The notes below the pieces were generated by a model. The model was not told the origin of the DNA. It made no database searches and worked only from the letters and a program-made list of their open reading frames with translations. Source: a virus. Taken from it: a stretch of DNA of 55,560 bases. Position 1 is the stretch's first letter. Each line of letters starts with the position of its first letter. Where the stretch lies: positions 1 through 55,560 of the IMG/VR virus record IMGVR_UViG_3300033146_001559. One strand, given 5' to 3'. The position numbers and the translations under genes were made by a program. This document shows, piece by piece, positions 43,701-52,587 of this stretch.

Positions 43701-44572
43701 GTGGATGTAGTCCGTCTCGTATTCTTATGATATAAGCTACCCCCTTTCTTCAAAGTTCCCCAATATTTAGAAACCCCATTACCATTTCCATCCGATATTC
43801 TTTTTTCGGAAGCCAGTCGTTTTGCTATAATCTGTATGGCATATCTGGTGTTTTTAGCAGGATCAAATAGCTGTTCGTCGGTAAACTTCGTATCACTTAT
43901 CCCATTGTTTGTCGCATCACTGGCCGATAGCTGGAATAATCCGAGAGACAATTCCGAGTCGGTGCCGTGGCGACCCTTGGCGCGGCCATCCTTGCCGATG
44001 ATTTTATTCCCGCTCGGATCCAACTGAAAGTCCCCTTCGTTGTTAGTCTCAAACCCCGACTCCACTTGACATAATTCCACCAAAAAATCAGCCCAACTCT
44101 CCGCAGACCCATCAATACCGTAAGTGGCACCATCAACTGGCGTAACCCCAGAAAGCTGAGAACCACTGACCGCTTTGATAGCGAACCGTCTCAATGCCTC
44201 GGGGTCAATTACGGGGTTCCCTTTTTTATTTTTACCGATGACTGGTAATCTCCCAGAAAAGTTCAGCAAGTCACCATCACCGTTCGTGCCACGGGGTGAT
44301 TGAGCTTCATTCGTTAACATATCAACCCCACCTGATCCGCCCGACCCGAACATTGATTGTCCCACCGAACTCCAAGGGAGTGATTCCTTAAACCATGCTA
44401 GATTTTTGGGGGATAAACCAATAATTGCGCTTTCGGTTGGCTCGGAATATGGATCATCCGCAGTTCCAGTTCCATGCACCTGTGGGACCCATATCTTAAC
44501 TCTACCGCTCTTAGTCGGGTCACTGTTATCGATGATGACCCCCTTGTATAACCCATAGTGCTTTTCACTCAT
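40742..44572 (-). CDS. 5: Baseplate hub/spike protein with cell-wall-degrading domains, gp5-like
   Basis: 1276 residues, twice T4 gp5. Residues 1-100 form an OB-like gp5/VgrG domain (GVIIDNSDPTKSGRVKIWVPQ). Around 160-270 is a lytic transglycosylase-like domain (CQVESGFETN with the catalytic Glu, then SLGLFQLSASDA). Around 370-500 a second region resembles an N-acetylmuramoyl-L-alanine amidase (HISSNP, GFYHTEP), more tentatively. Two CxxCxGxG clusters (CPVCKGAG near 817, CSTCDGTG near 868) look zinc-binding. The C-terminal third has VgrG-like beta-prism repeats and ends CDVCFDDE. ATAATTA is five bases before the ATG. Confidence 0.85.
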   Translation of the reverse strand: MSEKHYGLYKGVIIDNSDPTKSGRVKIWVPQVHGTGTADDPYSEPTESAIIGLSPKNLAWFKESLPWSSVGQSMFGSGGSGGVDMLTNEAQSPRGTNGDGDLLNFSGRLPVIGKNKKGNPVIDPEALRRFAIKAVSGSQLSGVTPVDGATYGIDGSAESWADFLVELCQVESGFETNNEGDFQLDPSGNKIIGKDGRAKGRHGTDSELSLGLFQLSASDATNNGISDTKFTDEQLFDPAKNTRYAIQIIAKRLASEKRISDGNGNGVSKYWGTLKKGGSLYHKNTRRTTSTSVQQTTSTTRYVQGESSPNQPRAITTQKASASYLQTTVVPVKSVSRDDLGGGDGCRKLGTPISLDFNDAGGSAGILIVVPDNISPTDRNLAMEWVNATSAFFRRYAPNTKSSHISSNPIRTTTSNGGGMKGFYHTEPFDNDTPAMNAIRDHAAEYAAILMGTLGKIPNAFFLPPHTKSAQGAEHKWNGVSTSERQFALDHIIPALQRMKGTAIKDRFTSVGVGLHPEEVSDKALLISVGSESAAEDIIKNGKALFEARRLASRTPQMPDQRDNITTLEQGRTKLWDDVLSDVSVDDKKKVSAYVSAGLDYTDIPLASSASPFSTAYGTDSYSNSAKGSFTIPNNGASVWTMFEGGSPHAPVALALNPSAGDYSSVYNAADLPDGSPETIGEKSVINTRGGSLEINGSSGNQSVNLASATGSSILMHKGGTSIFSPLDYSSLALGDKWATVEGNHTSYAGGDTEQIMMGNHTRFCGDVSAAQRYTEELKTILKPLSERLGTFGVQRCDQPHEEDGSPLQTKVGTPAKCPVCKGAGTPTTSNKPATFLPATASAGSSTTESLNGAVTDQDVKTQNTETCSTCDGTGSSPSSLGGDYMPDQSRASIPSTLAMASPKINEAETNLGEGGVDIEYVTKSKTVLIGGVMNDLTSIKLDPKGGLAMSGVQASSSGETTSVVMEPVPHLESTPVPSIGGGDYFMKAANKWQVAVGSNGATLQTLGPLTLQGRLTALFGDQINISSKNSIKLHGGKHLHISADTVTISGNTTTKSGKTYRNIALDGTVGVSGNLTIKGGMHVEGPITCQHITAVKEYHRTETTVSNGYAIPNIHISNSFLPSQTLPVVGGKGSVTIPAQNLVSTTVAGPASIVSAHSHSFGMAPMTLLPTNDDVRKAGNAMAQATPVLAKMVNDSLLPKLDKLISLIMFFDPTLFGLIADCNTTDDDFQNLIDDIMHENITPEEARKRFTRSSESPLSPSYNSGAGCDVCFDDE

Positions 44573-44607
44573 GGGAGTAATTATGACGTAATATTAGTTT
44601 ATCAAGT

Positions 44608-45591
44608 TTATTCTAGTGGTGGTGGGTAACTACCTACGTTTACTGCGGTGTTGTTACTCGGGCTGTGTAGAACTCGCCCGAGTATGTCAACGGCTACATC
44701 TGCGCCATTGACGTGTATCGTCCGTATCCCAATATCAAATGAGTATTCGTGGCGGAGTGGGTATATGACGTTATTCAGAAGAAGCAATTCGCCATAATGT
44801 CTAACTAAGGATGCCATATATGTCTTTCGGTTATCCAGAATATGCATAAATCCAAGAACGTCGTTGGCAAAGTCAAACATATGTGCCAGTGCTTCATCCG
44901 TAATCTGATACATTTTCCCATATGCACAGCGAGGCATCATTCTCATCATAAAATATTCGAATTTTTTAGCCTCTTCGTGTAATCCAATCATATATTCTGG
45001 TATAATACGAACCATTGATTGTTTATTCAACATTGTGCTCAATCCAGTTGAATCCATAACGTCCTGCATAACCCCGTCCACCAATTCGATCGCCCTGTTC
45101 GGGATATTTAAATTATATAGTGTGTCGCCTAGAGTGTCGGGTATATTGACTAATGCTGGTAGGAACGACAGCTCATCCAAAATAGCAGAATTCACATCAG
45201 GGGGTAACACCTTTCTGATAGTAGATGCATATGCCCTCTTTAGACCAGCGGACATCTCCCCCAGTGTTGGGGTTTTGTTTGGATCCATGATCCCATCGAT
45301 ATTTGCTGCGATGTCCACTAATTCATCGGCAAGCTCCGTCATCTCACTTATAAGTGCGGTGAATTCCGATGACCCACCAAACAAATCTTTAACTAGTGAT
45401 ACTAATTCTGAGCTACTGCCAGTCGTTTCGCCGTGCAACTGTTTCACATAGTCAGCTTTCTCCTCGGGAGTGGCAACCCACTGATGCAGTGCATGTAATT
45501 CATCGATCATTGTTGTCGTGGTCAGCCCATCGTTCGATGGGAGCATAGCTGCTACCACCTCCTGTCCGACCACTTTACTATTTTCCCCCAT
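44608..45591 (-). CDS. Hypothetical virion protein, probable baseplate hub partner
   Basis: 327 residues, largely helical with a central LVDIAANIDGIMDPNKTPTLGEM stretch and a YMIGLHEEAKKFEYFMMRMMPR helix near 205. Not recognised as a T4 gene. ATAAATA lies five bases before the ATG and it is the gene directly before the gp5-like spike, so it probably belongs to the hub. Divergent with a small membrane protein. Confidence 0.7.
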   Translation of the reverse strand: MGENSKVVGQEVVAAMLPSNDGLTTTTMIDELHALHQWVATPEEKADYVKQLHGETTGSSSELVSLVKDLFGGSSEFTALISEMTELADELVDIAANIDGIMDPNKTPTLGEMSAGLKRAYASTIRKVLPPDVNSAILDELSFLPALVNIPDTLGDTLYNLNIPNRAIELVDGVMQDVMDSTGLSTMLNKQSMVRIIPEYMIGLHEEAKKFEYFMMRMMPRCAYGKMYQITDEALAHMFDFANDVLGFMHILDNRKTYMASLVRHYGELLLLNNVIYPLRHEYSFDIGIRTIHVNGADVAVDILGRVLHSPSNNTAVNVGSYPPPLE

Positions 45592-45626
45592 GATACTATT
45601 TATTGGGGATCGTTGTAATTACTTAC

Positions 45627-45917
45627 ATGTTTGTTATTGAATTTATCATCCTTATACTCAGTTCACTCGGCCTTATTAATATTTTAGTATATTCCCTCCT
45701 AATGGAGGGATATAGGTCCCTTATTATAAACATATTTACCCGATTTGGTATCGGGGAGTGGGGTGAATACCTAGTTAATTGTCCATCGTGCTCTGGTGTG
45801 TGGGTTGGTATAGTGCTGACGATTATATATATCAATGGATTTATCATATGGACACTACCACTAAGCATAAGTTTCCTCGGACTGTTAGGCCAGCTCTATT
45901 TTTTCCCAATGGAGTAA
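45627..45917 (+). CDS. DUF1360-like membrane protein
   Basis: 96 residues from the ATG at 45627. Three hydrophobic segments (about 3-22, 52-72, 74-92) and the motif LVNCPSCSGVWVGIVLT, which matches small DUF1360 membrane proteins. Function unknown. GTAATTA lies five bases before the ATG, so late expression is likely. Confidence 0.78.
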   Translation: MFVIEFIILILSSLGLINILVYSLLMEGYRSLIINIFTRFGIGEWGEYLVNCPSCSGVWVGIVLTIIYINGFIIWTLPLSISFLGLLGQLYFFPME

Positions 45918-46714
45918 TTATCTATCAGATATTGTGTTCGGGATAATACTTGGTCTTTTGTGGCGATTGGCATTTTCAGTGGATCACACCCGAACTTGGA
46001 GCTAAAGTGTTCAGCCCCACTTCGCATCGCATCCGCCCACTTCGCGTCATGACGGATCACTGATTCGAGAAAACCATTGTCAATATTCCTAATATATTGA
46101 CGGGAATCGGCGATATCAACGAACCACCCCCAGTGATTTGCCAAACCCTTGGTAGATTGTGTCTGGTAGTAGTCTATATGCTCCCAACAATTTTGATACC
46201 CCTCATCATGATATCCAACCGCCTTGATTATATTACGATGTATATACGAGAAAGCGGCCACACGATTTTGAGTAAAAACTACCCCATTAGTATCCCCAAC
46301 ACTTATACTGTTTTTCACTTTCGGCATTCCATCCGTTTCGAAGTTGGCGATACCACTCCATGCATGACATAGAGTGCCCCAAATACCAAACTCCGAGGCC
46401 GTCTGTATATAAGCATCAAACACATCACCGTCAGTGATGGATACATCATCCTCCTGAAGAAAAATGTGATCATATCCTTCACTAAACATCCGCTCCATTA
46501 ATCGATTTTTTGCAAACCCAATGGTTGCACGAGCATCGTATGGTAAGACTTCCACTAGATCGGTCGTTGTTGCGTATTTTTTACCAATTGGGGATGAATC
46601 AAACACAAACACTTTATCAATATCCCCGAACGGGGTGGTGTCGATAATCTCGTCATAAAACCCCTCCCTCATGCACGTAATGATACCCAGCGCCTTTTTG
46701 TTACCTATTTTCAT
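45896..46714 (-). CDS. Glycosyltransferase-like protein, GT-A fold
   Basis: 272 residues. GIITCMREGFYDEIID at the N terminus, ATIGFAKNRLMERMF, and HIFLQEDDVSITDGDVFDAY (metal-binding EDD near 100) followed by WSGIANF and AVGYHDEGYQNCWEHIDYYQR-like region fit a GT2-type transferase. Acceptor unknown. Its ATG overlaps the gp46 stop (ATGA), an odd pairing for a sugar gene and a recombination gene. It overlaps the rightward membrane gene by 22 bases. Confidence 0.75.
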   Translation of the reverse strand: MKIGNKKALGIITCMREGFYDEIIDTTPFGDIDKVFVFDSSPIGKKYATTTDLVEVLPYDARATIGFAKNRLMERMFSEGYDHIFLQEDDVSITDGDVFDAYIQTASEFGIWGTLCHAWSGIANFETDGMPKVKNSISVGDTNGVVFTQNRVAAFSYIHRNIIKAVGYHDEGYQNCWEHIDYYQTQSTKGLANHWGWFVDIADSRQYIRNIDNGFLESVIRHDAKWADAMRSGAEHFSSKFGCDPLKMPIATKDQVLSRTQYLIDNYSIGKK

Positions 46715-48765
46715 TTTCTAATTGTTGACATTCCACCCTCTTTAACAACGGTTAAAGTATGGGAATTTTCGATATTAAGTTCTGTTCGGTGCGTGATGAT
46801 ATATGCACTCTCCTGATATGATCCAAGGCGTTCTTCCAAAATTTCCGCCATCACGCCAAGTCCTTTAGCGTCAATTGATACATCAAACCACTCATCATAA
46901 ATCGATATATTCGTTGTGATTTGATTTTGAATTCGCAGAATATCCTTGAACGTGAACGCGAGTGCTGTATTGAGACGAACTCGCTCGCCCCCCGATAGCC
47001 CACCCACTGGAATTTCATTACCACCTAATGACGTCATCACACAATCAAACGCAGAATCAAACTCAAGCCTACATGGTGTCTCCAGACGTGCCAAATACAT
47101 ATTTACCGTAGTATTGAATAGACTCACGATCCTACCCAAGATGACCTCTCTTATACCATTCTCACCAAACAGTGTTTTCATATGATTCAGGTGTTCGAGT
47201 TTGACCACATTCTCGCTAAACTCAGTTTCAATCTTTTCGAGATCAGCTTTAGATGAGTTTGCATCCTGTTCGAGATCAGCTAAAATAGTTTTAGTCCCAT
47301 CGGCCACTCGTGTTGCATCCAGACGAGTGATAGTGTTCAGCAGTTCAACTTCCTCACGCTTGGATTCTTCCCATTGTCTGATTTCAGTATCATTCATGGA
47401 TACCTTCGAATACAACTGCTTACGTTTATCACTAACCGTTGCGTCCGCATCGTCCAACACGCTCTTACTCTCGTTAATTTTGGTGTATTCATCGCGAAGG
47501 TCGGCTAGTTTAACTTCCTGTGCTCGTATCGCGTCCTCCTCGACCTCGATACGAGCATCAAATAATGGTTTAAAGTCTTCCAGTTGCTTGATATCATCAC
47601 GCAATCCTTCGATCTTCACATCACAAAGTTTAATATAATCACGATGATCCATAATAGTAGCCGTGATCCCATCACGGCATTCCTCATCCATGTCCCGCTT
47701 ACAGGTTGGGCAGATTTTTGCCGACTCCGCTGATATTATAGACCGTTCGATGCGACTGATTTCGGATTCCTCCCTATCAATAGAACCCTGTATGGTTCCG
47801 ATGTCCCTGAAAATTCCCTTCGATTCAAATTTAATTTTACTGATGTTATCCTTGTGTTTTGTGACAACGTCCTTAATGGAGGACGCCTTATCCTTCAAGG
47901 TGTCCTGACTGGCGAGAATCGTTCTTCGCTTAGTAGTTATCGCGTCGACCACCGCATCTAATTTAGCACTCTCATCCGCCATATCAATTTTTTTGGGCTC
48001 TGGTAGGATTACGAATCCATCATAGTTAGATTGTGCCGTCTCTAGTCGCGCTTTATGTAATTCCTCTTCTTCAGCTATCTTTAGCTTTGCGCGGCTGATA
48101 TTACTATCCGTCGTCTCGATCAGTTGCTTGAACACGGATACCTTCCCGTTGAGAACCTCGGTGTCCTTATTCATCTTATTGAAGTCATCGCGCACCATCT
48201 TCTGCGCTTCTTTGATATATGTGAGATCAAAGACTCCTCCGATGAATTTCTCCCGTTCGACCTTCGACATTGTTAGAAACGAATTGGATGTGTGGATGTC
48301 TAAAGCAAATGATTGTTTGAAAACTTCCATTTTGATTCCGCCGAGGAACCGTTCGACTAGATCATCTTGTGTTGACTTGGAATGTGCCTGACTGACGTCT
48401 TCTCCATCAACCACTACCTTTAATTTTGATGGGTTGATGGATCGAGTTACGACTACCTTATGCGTGACACTACCACTTACTAGTGAAAATGACAACTGAA
48501 CTACACATTTCTTCTTTCCCGCTCCTCGGTTATATGGAATATCTGCCTGTGTGAATCCGTCTCTGGTCACTTTACCATAAAGTGCGAATAACACGCCATC
48601 TGTGAAGATAACCGACTTGCCGCACCCGTTTTTTTGTCCCTCTTGGGACACGGATTCATTTTCACCCTTAACAAATGTAATACCACTCATGAAATCATGC
48701 TCAACGAGTTCCCCCGTTGACATGAAATAGGATAATGAGATTTTTTCCAGTTCAATACGCTTCAT
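46711..48765 (-). CDS. 46: SMC-like recombination nuclease subunit, T4 gp46 (Rad50-like)
   Basis: 684 residues (T4 gp46 560). It forms the ATPase of the gp46/gp47 complex that resects double-strand ends. Walker A is GQKNGCGKS (43-51); two coiled-coil arms flank a zinc hook CPTC (352-355); the ABC signature GGLSGGERVRL and Walker B ISIYDEWFD lie in the last 90 residues. gp47 is not in the window. A perfect early-type promoter precedes the ATG. Confidence 0.93.
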   Translation of the reverse strand: MKRIELEKISLSYFMSTGELVEHDFMSGITFVKGENESVSQEGQKNGCGKSVIFTDGVLFALYGKVTRDGFTQADIPYNRGAGKKKCVVQLSFSLVSGSVTHKVVVTRSINPSKLKVVVDGEDVSQAHSKSTQDDLVERFLGGIKMEVFKQSFALDIHTSNSFLTMSKVEREKFIGGVFDLTYIKEAQKMVRDDFNKMNKDTEVLNGKVSVFKQLIETTDSNISRAKLKIAEEEELHKARLETAQSNYDGFVILPEPKKIDMADESAKLDAVVDAITTKRRTILASQDTLKDKASSIKDVVTKHKDNISKIKFESKGIFRDIGTIQGSIDREESEISRIERSIISAESAKICPTCKRDMDEECRDGITATIMDHRDYIKLCDVKIEGLRDDIKQLEDFKPLFDARIEVEEDAIRAQEVKLADLRDEYTKINESKSVLDDADATVSDKRKQLYSKVSMNDTEIRQWEESKREEVELLNTITRLDATRVADGTKTILADLEQDANSSKADLEKIETEFSENVVKLEHLNHMKTLFGENGIREVILGRIVSLFNTTVNMYLARLETPCRLEFDSAFDCVMTSLGGNEIPVGGLSGGERVRLNTALAFTFKDILRIQNQITTNISIYDEWFDVSIDAKGLGVMAEILEERLGSYQESAYIITHRTELNIENSHTLTVVKEGGMSTIRK

Positions 48766-48799
48766 GGTGTGATGATACCACGAAGTTCACATTTGTCAA
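48766..48799 (-). promoter_or_regulatory. Early-type promoter of gp46
   Basis: Minus strand: TTGACA (48794-48799), 16 bases, extended -10 TGGTATCAT, six bases, ATG. Confidence 0.78.
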
Positions 48800-48801
48800 T
48801 A

Positions 48802-49554
48802 TTATGTTTTGGCTCTATTAGCCGCCGAGCGCCATTGGTGGATCATTGATCGTTGGATAGTCGCCTTCTGGACACTCGGTGTGTTGATATTTTTTTTGGA
48901 AGTCGAATATACCCCCATCTCATTCAACTCAAGGCATGTCGTTAGCCCCGATGGGGTCATTAACCGTGTGGTGATGAATGGAACTGTCCCCGCACCAGCG
49001 AACATTTCGGTTAGAAATAGGAAATCGGGGGATACATATACCATATCTGGCTCCGTGAAGTGCAGTAGGTCATATGTCGCGTGCTGTTCGGCGATCATCT
49101 TGGAATGTGTTGTATTCAGTGGGCTTTCGTGCGGAACTGGGACTACCTTGTATTCGCCTTCCCAGTGAAGCGGGATAAGTTTCTCAACATCAGCATCAAT
49201 ACTAGACCAATCAATAACAATTAGCTCAACTTTAGCTGGATAAAGCGATGCTTGTGCATTAATAGAATCCAGAAATTCGGCGAAATACTGGAACCCTTCA
49301 GGCGATTGCATTTTTTCATAGGACGTCTGGATTTTTTTGCCACTTGCATTGATCTGCGCATCACACTCCTCCATCATCTTAATCTCCCCGATCAACACAC
49401 TGTCAGGTGAGCTATAATATACGAGCGATAAGTCTTTAATCGATACGATAATGCTAATTGGGGTGGATGCGGTCACTTCACACTCAATTGGTTGTGGTGT
49501 AGTGTTTACTGCTTTTTTTACTGCTTTTTTTGGTGTTTTCTTTTTACCTGTCAT
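48802..49554 (-). CDS. Glycosyltransferase-like protein with a Lys/Ala-rich N terminus
   Basis: 250 residues from the ATG at 49554. Residues 1-20 are a basic KKTPKKAVKKAV stretch. ISIIVSIKDLSLVY, ELIVIDWSS, and YDLLHFTEPDMVYVSPDFL read as a GT-A fold with an unusual metal-site region. Not a close match to any family I can name. It follows the dehydratase gene by four bases and is probably translated from the same message. Confidence 0.6.
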   Translation of the reverse strand: MTGKKKTPKKAVKKAVNTTPQPIECEVTASTPISIIVSIKDLSLVYYSSPDSVLIGEIKMMEECDAQINASGKKIQTSYEKMQSPEGFQYFAEFLDSINAQASLYPAKVELIVIDWSSIDADVEKLIPLHWEGEYKVVPVPHESPLNTTHSKMIAEQHATYDLLHFTEPDMVYVSPDFLFLTEMFAGAGTVPFITTRLMTPSGLTTCLELNEMGVYSTSKKNINTPSVQKATIQRSMIHQWRSAANRAKT

Positions 49555-49558
49555 ACCG

Positions 49559-50527
49559 TTATTTAAAGTTAGTTTTATAGAAGTCAACTGTTTTCTTGAT
49601 TCCTTCATAGAATGGAGTCATATCCCGAATAATGGTCGGTTTTAGTTTATAACAGAAGTCGTGACCGTTCCTATCAGGAACAAAGTCCATCGACACTGGA
49701 GTATCTATTTCTTTCATAATGAGTTCTGCCACGCGAATGTTATTCATAAGTCCGTCTGGGTTGGTAATATGATTGACTCGGTCACCAAACTCAGCATCAA
49801 GGACAATATCACTCAAAATACCAACAGTATCCTCAACAAAAGTCCATTCCCTAAGATTGGCCCCACTACCATAAATATGGGCTGGTTCGCCGTGAATACT
49901 ACGAGAAATAACATTTGGGATAAATTTACTTGGGTGTTGATATTTTCCATACTGGTTAGATAATACAACATACACCACCTTCATGTCAAGCGTATTCTCC
50001 ATTGATTGGAGAAATAGTGTTTGAGCCGCTTTTGACGCGCTATATGGGTTCCTCGGTTGGATCGGTGAATCCACATTAAATGCTGGGGATAATGCGCTTG
50101 GTAAATCACCATATTCCTCGTCTGTTCTTATCTGGATAAATCGGTCGATATTTTCTGCACCGAGTATATTAATTAGATTTGGGACGAGGCTACAATTAGC
50201 AATGAATACCTCGGTTGGGTGTGTGATTGATGTGTCGACGTGACTTTCTGATGCAAAATTTAATACAGTAACATTGCGTGGTTGTGATTTTAGTGACGTC
50301 GATAAATTATTAATATCCTTTGTTATGACGGAAGTTGGTATATCACTGGAAATCTCAAGGGCGAGCGCATCCGACTCTTCTAAATTCCATTCACATAATT
50401 CATTTGAATCAATAAGTATAATTTCATTAAAAACTGACTTATATGAGGTGACCGTATCTCGCACCACTCCCATAAAATTGGTTCCTATGAACCCGCGCCA
50501 TCCAGTGACTACTAAAGTATTATTCAT
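49559..50527 (-). CDS. NAD-dependent sugar epimerase/dehydratase, RmlB-like
   Basis: 322 residues from the ATG at 50527. GWRGFIGTNF is the Rossmann nucleotide motif; RTDEEYGDLP and NPYSASKAAQ (YxxxK, Tyr near 165) are the catalytic segments of dTDP-glucose 4,6-dehydratases, followed by HPSKFIPNVISR and REWTFVEDT. It would make a deoxysugar nucleotide for the nearby transferases. Its early-type promoter shares a palindrome with the divergent UvsY-like gene. Confidence 0.85.
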   Translation of the reverse strand: MNNTLVVTGWRGFIGTNFMGVVRDTVTSYKSVFNEIILIDSNELCEWNLEESDALALEISSDIPTSVITKDINNLSTSLKSQPRNVTVLNFASESHVDTSITHPTEVFIANCSLVPNLINILGAENIDRFIQIRTDEEYGDLPSALSPAFNVDSPIQPRNPYSASKAAQTLFLQSMENTLDMKVVYVVLSNQYGKYQHPSKFIPNVISRSIHGEPAHIYGSGANLREWTFVEDTVGILSDIVLDAEFGDRVNHITNPDGLMNNIRVAELIMKEIDTPVSMDFVPDRNGHDFCYKLKPTIIRDMTPFYEGIKKTVDFYKTNFK

Positions 50528-50604
50528 ACACAGATAATAGCACGAATATACTCTTTTGTCAAATGCATTTGACAAAAGCTAAAAATTATGATAATATCAT
50601 GCAT
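50528..50604. promoter_or_regulatory. Divergent early-type promoters on one 26-base palindrome
   Basis: A perfect palindrome (50553-50578, CTTTTGTCAAATG and its complement) contains both -35 boxes: TTGACA leftward (50557-50562) and rightward (50569-50574). Each is followed by a TATTAT or TAATAT hexamer, then by the dehydratase ATG (50527) or the UvsY-like ATG (50605, with ATG CAT ATG in frame). Confidence 0.75.
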
Positions 50605-51036
50605 ATGAGTGACGAACAGATGACTTTTACGCAAAAAATGGAGTTTTATCATAAAGACATGGAAAAGGACTGTGAGGTTGATTCCATAACCTTAATGGAT
50701 AAACTGGAAGATCACCCGAAAGTGATGAACAAATGGTTGCGATATTTGTATGACGGTAGGGTGATGTTGGATCTATTAGAGCGGAGGCGGGGTGACGTGT
50801 TTGATGAATGCAAACTGGAATTAGAAACTGGTGATGATCCAAGATATCAAAACATGTCAAATGCCTCAATGAAACGGAAAATTGAATCTTTCTCAAAAAT
50901 TAAACAGCTCGATAAGGCAATTAAACAGCAAACTCTCCTTTGTGAACAGCTGGTTGAATATGTCGGGATGGCAAAATATACCATTCTTCAGTGTTGTCAA
51001 TCAATTATCGAAGTGCGGAAACTCGAAGAAATGTAA
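50605..51036 (+). CDS. uvsY: Recombination mediator, T4 UvsY-like
   Basis: 143 residues (T4 UvsY 137). UvsY loads the UvsX recombinase. The order of features matches: VDSITLMDKLEDHPKVMNKWLRYLYD near residues 22-47 (T4: DSTKLQYEAANNVMLYSKWLNK), then a charged linker and a long C-terminal helix ending VRKLEEM. The next gene is UvsW, as in T4. A GCAT leader of one or two bases is predicted before the ATG. Confidence 0.75.
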   Translation: MSDEQMTFTQKMEFYHKDMEKDCEVDSITLMDKLEDHPKVMNKWLRYLYDGRVMLDLLERRRGDVFDECKLELETGDDPRYQNMSNASMKRKIESFSKIKQLDKAIKQQTLLCEQLVEYVGMAKYTILQCCQSIIEVRKLEEM

Positions 51037-51044
51037 TGTTTATC

Positions 51045-51078
51045 TTGCTATTAGCGAGATTCGTGCTAATATAATAAC
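51045..51078 (+). promoter_or_regulatory. Early-type promoter of uvsW
   Basis: TTGCTA (51045-51050), 16 bases, extended -10 TGCTAATAT, six bases, ATG at 51079. Confidence 0.7.
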
Positions 51079-52587
51079 ATGAGTAGTTTTTGGGTTAACA
51101 TTACAGCTAAAGATGGGAAGGGGGTTATCACCTCTTCTCATTTTGATGCGATAAGGGAGTATCATTCATGTGAAAACCCAAAAATCAAATACGCATCACC
51201 TTGGGCAAAACGACATATACCAAACCGTGTGTATTTTATTGGAACGGATGGGGTATTCGAGGTTGGACTCTTGGAGTCTATTTTTGGGTTCTGTAAAAAA
51301 ATTAATGAGGAAATTGATTCGGATGGTTCATTCGTGGTCGATCATCTCGCAGATAGCCTCAATGAACCAGCATTCCCTCTCAAAGCTGGGTTTCAGTTAC
51401 ATCAGTTTGATGGTTTCGAATATCGTGACGTGCAGGAAGAGTCTATACTACATGCGATTAAACGGGGGCGGGGTATTATTGATGTGGGGACCGCTGGGGG
51501 TAAGGGTTTAGTATTTGCGTCCATTATTAGAACGCTATTAACCTATAACCCACACATGACATTTGCACTTATAGTTCCGACACATCTCGTGAGTAAGACA
51601 CTGACCGAGATGATAAACGAATATGGCTTTGACGCAGACACCGAAATCACAGCATGGTCAGGGAAGATAAAGCCAGACTTCAAAAAGCCGATCGTGGTGG
51701 TGGGACAACATATTGCCAGTAAACGCGAAGATGAATTCCTCGAACATGTAGGCGGGCGGGGGGTGTGTATCATCGATGAGTGCCACATCCTCAAATATGA
51801 TGGTATCATAACCGAGCGTGTCCGCAAAGTAAAGACCCCTAATATCATTGGTCTTACGGGCTCCATCCCCAAAGAACCGCATAATAAAATGACCATGGTT
51901 GGTATAATCGGCAAAGTGGTAAATAAGGTAACTTCACGCGAACTAAAAAACAGGGGGTTCAAGGCCGATTCTAGAATTGTTGGGGTATGTATTGATGGGG
52001 GTAAATTCATCAATGGCGGGGTAGATGCACTCCAAGCATATCAATTTGAGCGGGAATTTCTGCTCACCAATAAAACGAGAAATTCATTCATCAAGAACTT
52101 TATTTTGGCGGCGTGTAAAGAAAATGTATTAATCCCCATTGATCTGGACTATCATGAAGAAATTCTAATCGATACTTTCAAGGACTGTGGGCGGGAAATC
52201 ATCGTGATTAATGGAAAAACACCCGACTCGGAGAGATCTCTTATATATGATAGCCTTGAGCATAAAAATGGAGTAATCCTTATTGTAAAAACTGGCATCA
52301 TGCGAGAAGGTATCTCTATCAATAACCTGAGCTATCTTATCGGTTATTTCATCGGTAAGAGTTTCGTGCGGGTCGTCCAGCTGTTGGGTCGTATTGAGCG
52401 GCATGGCGGGAACGCGGAGCCTGTTTTCTATGATTTTTTCGATACATCACCCTTCAGCAAAAAACAGTTTGCATCAAGACTAGAAATCTACCGTGGTGAA
52501 GATCTTCGGGTGAAACAAATTGAACACAAATTAGCTCACCCCTATGCAGAAAGTGAGCTATTTGACGTCTCTAAAGATGATGATTAG
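51079..52587 (+). CDS. uvsW: UvsW-type SF2 helicase
   Basis: 502 residues (T4 UvsW 503). It unwinds branched DNA and R-loops and helps switch from origin- to recombination-dependent replication. Walker A is the variant GTAGGKG (137-143), motif II DECH (233-236), motif III LTGSIPK, and a VRVVQLLGRIERHGG motif VI near 435. It follows the UvsY-like gene but has its own early-type promoter. The stop overlaps the next gene's stop on the other strand. Confidence 0.9.
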   Translation: MSSFWVNITAKDGKGVITSSHFDAIREYHSCENPKIKYASPWAKRHIPNRVYFIGTDGVFEVGLLESIFGFCKKINEEIDSDGSFVVDHLADSLNEPAFPLKAGFQLHQFDGFEYRDVQEESILHAIKRGRGIIDVGTAGGKGLVFASIIRTLLTYNPHMTFALIVPTHLVSKTLTEMINEYGFDADTEITAWSGKIKPDFKKPIVVVGQHIASKREDEFLEHVGGRGVCIIDECHILKYDGIITERVRKVKTPNIIGLTGSIPKEPHNKMTMVGIIGKVVNKVTSRELKNRGFKADSRIVGVCIDGGKFINGGVDALQAYQFEREFLLTNKTRNSFIKNFILAACKENVLIPIDLDYHEEILIDTFKDCGREIIVINGKTPDSERSLIYDSLEHKNGVILIVKTGIMREGISINNLSYLIGYFIGKSFVRVVQLLGRIERHGGNAEPVFYDFFDTSPFSKKQFASRLEIYRGEDLRVKQIEHKLAHPYAESELFDVSKDDD

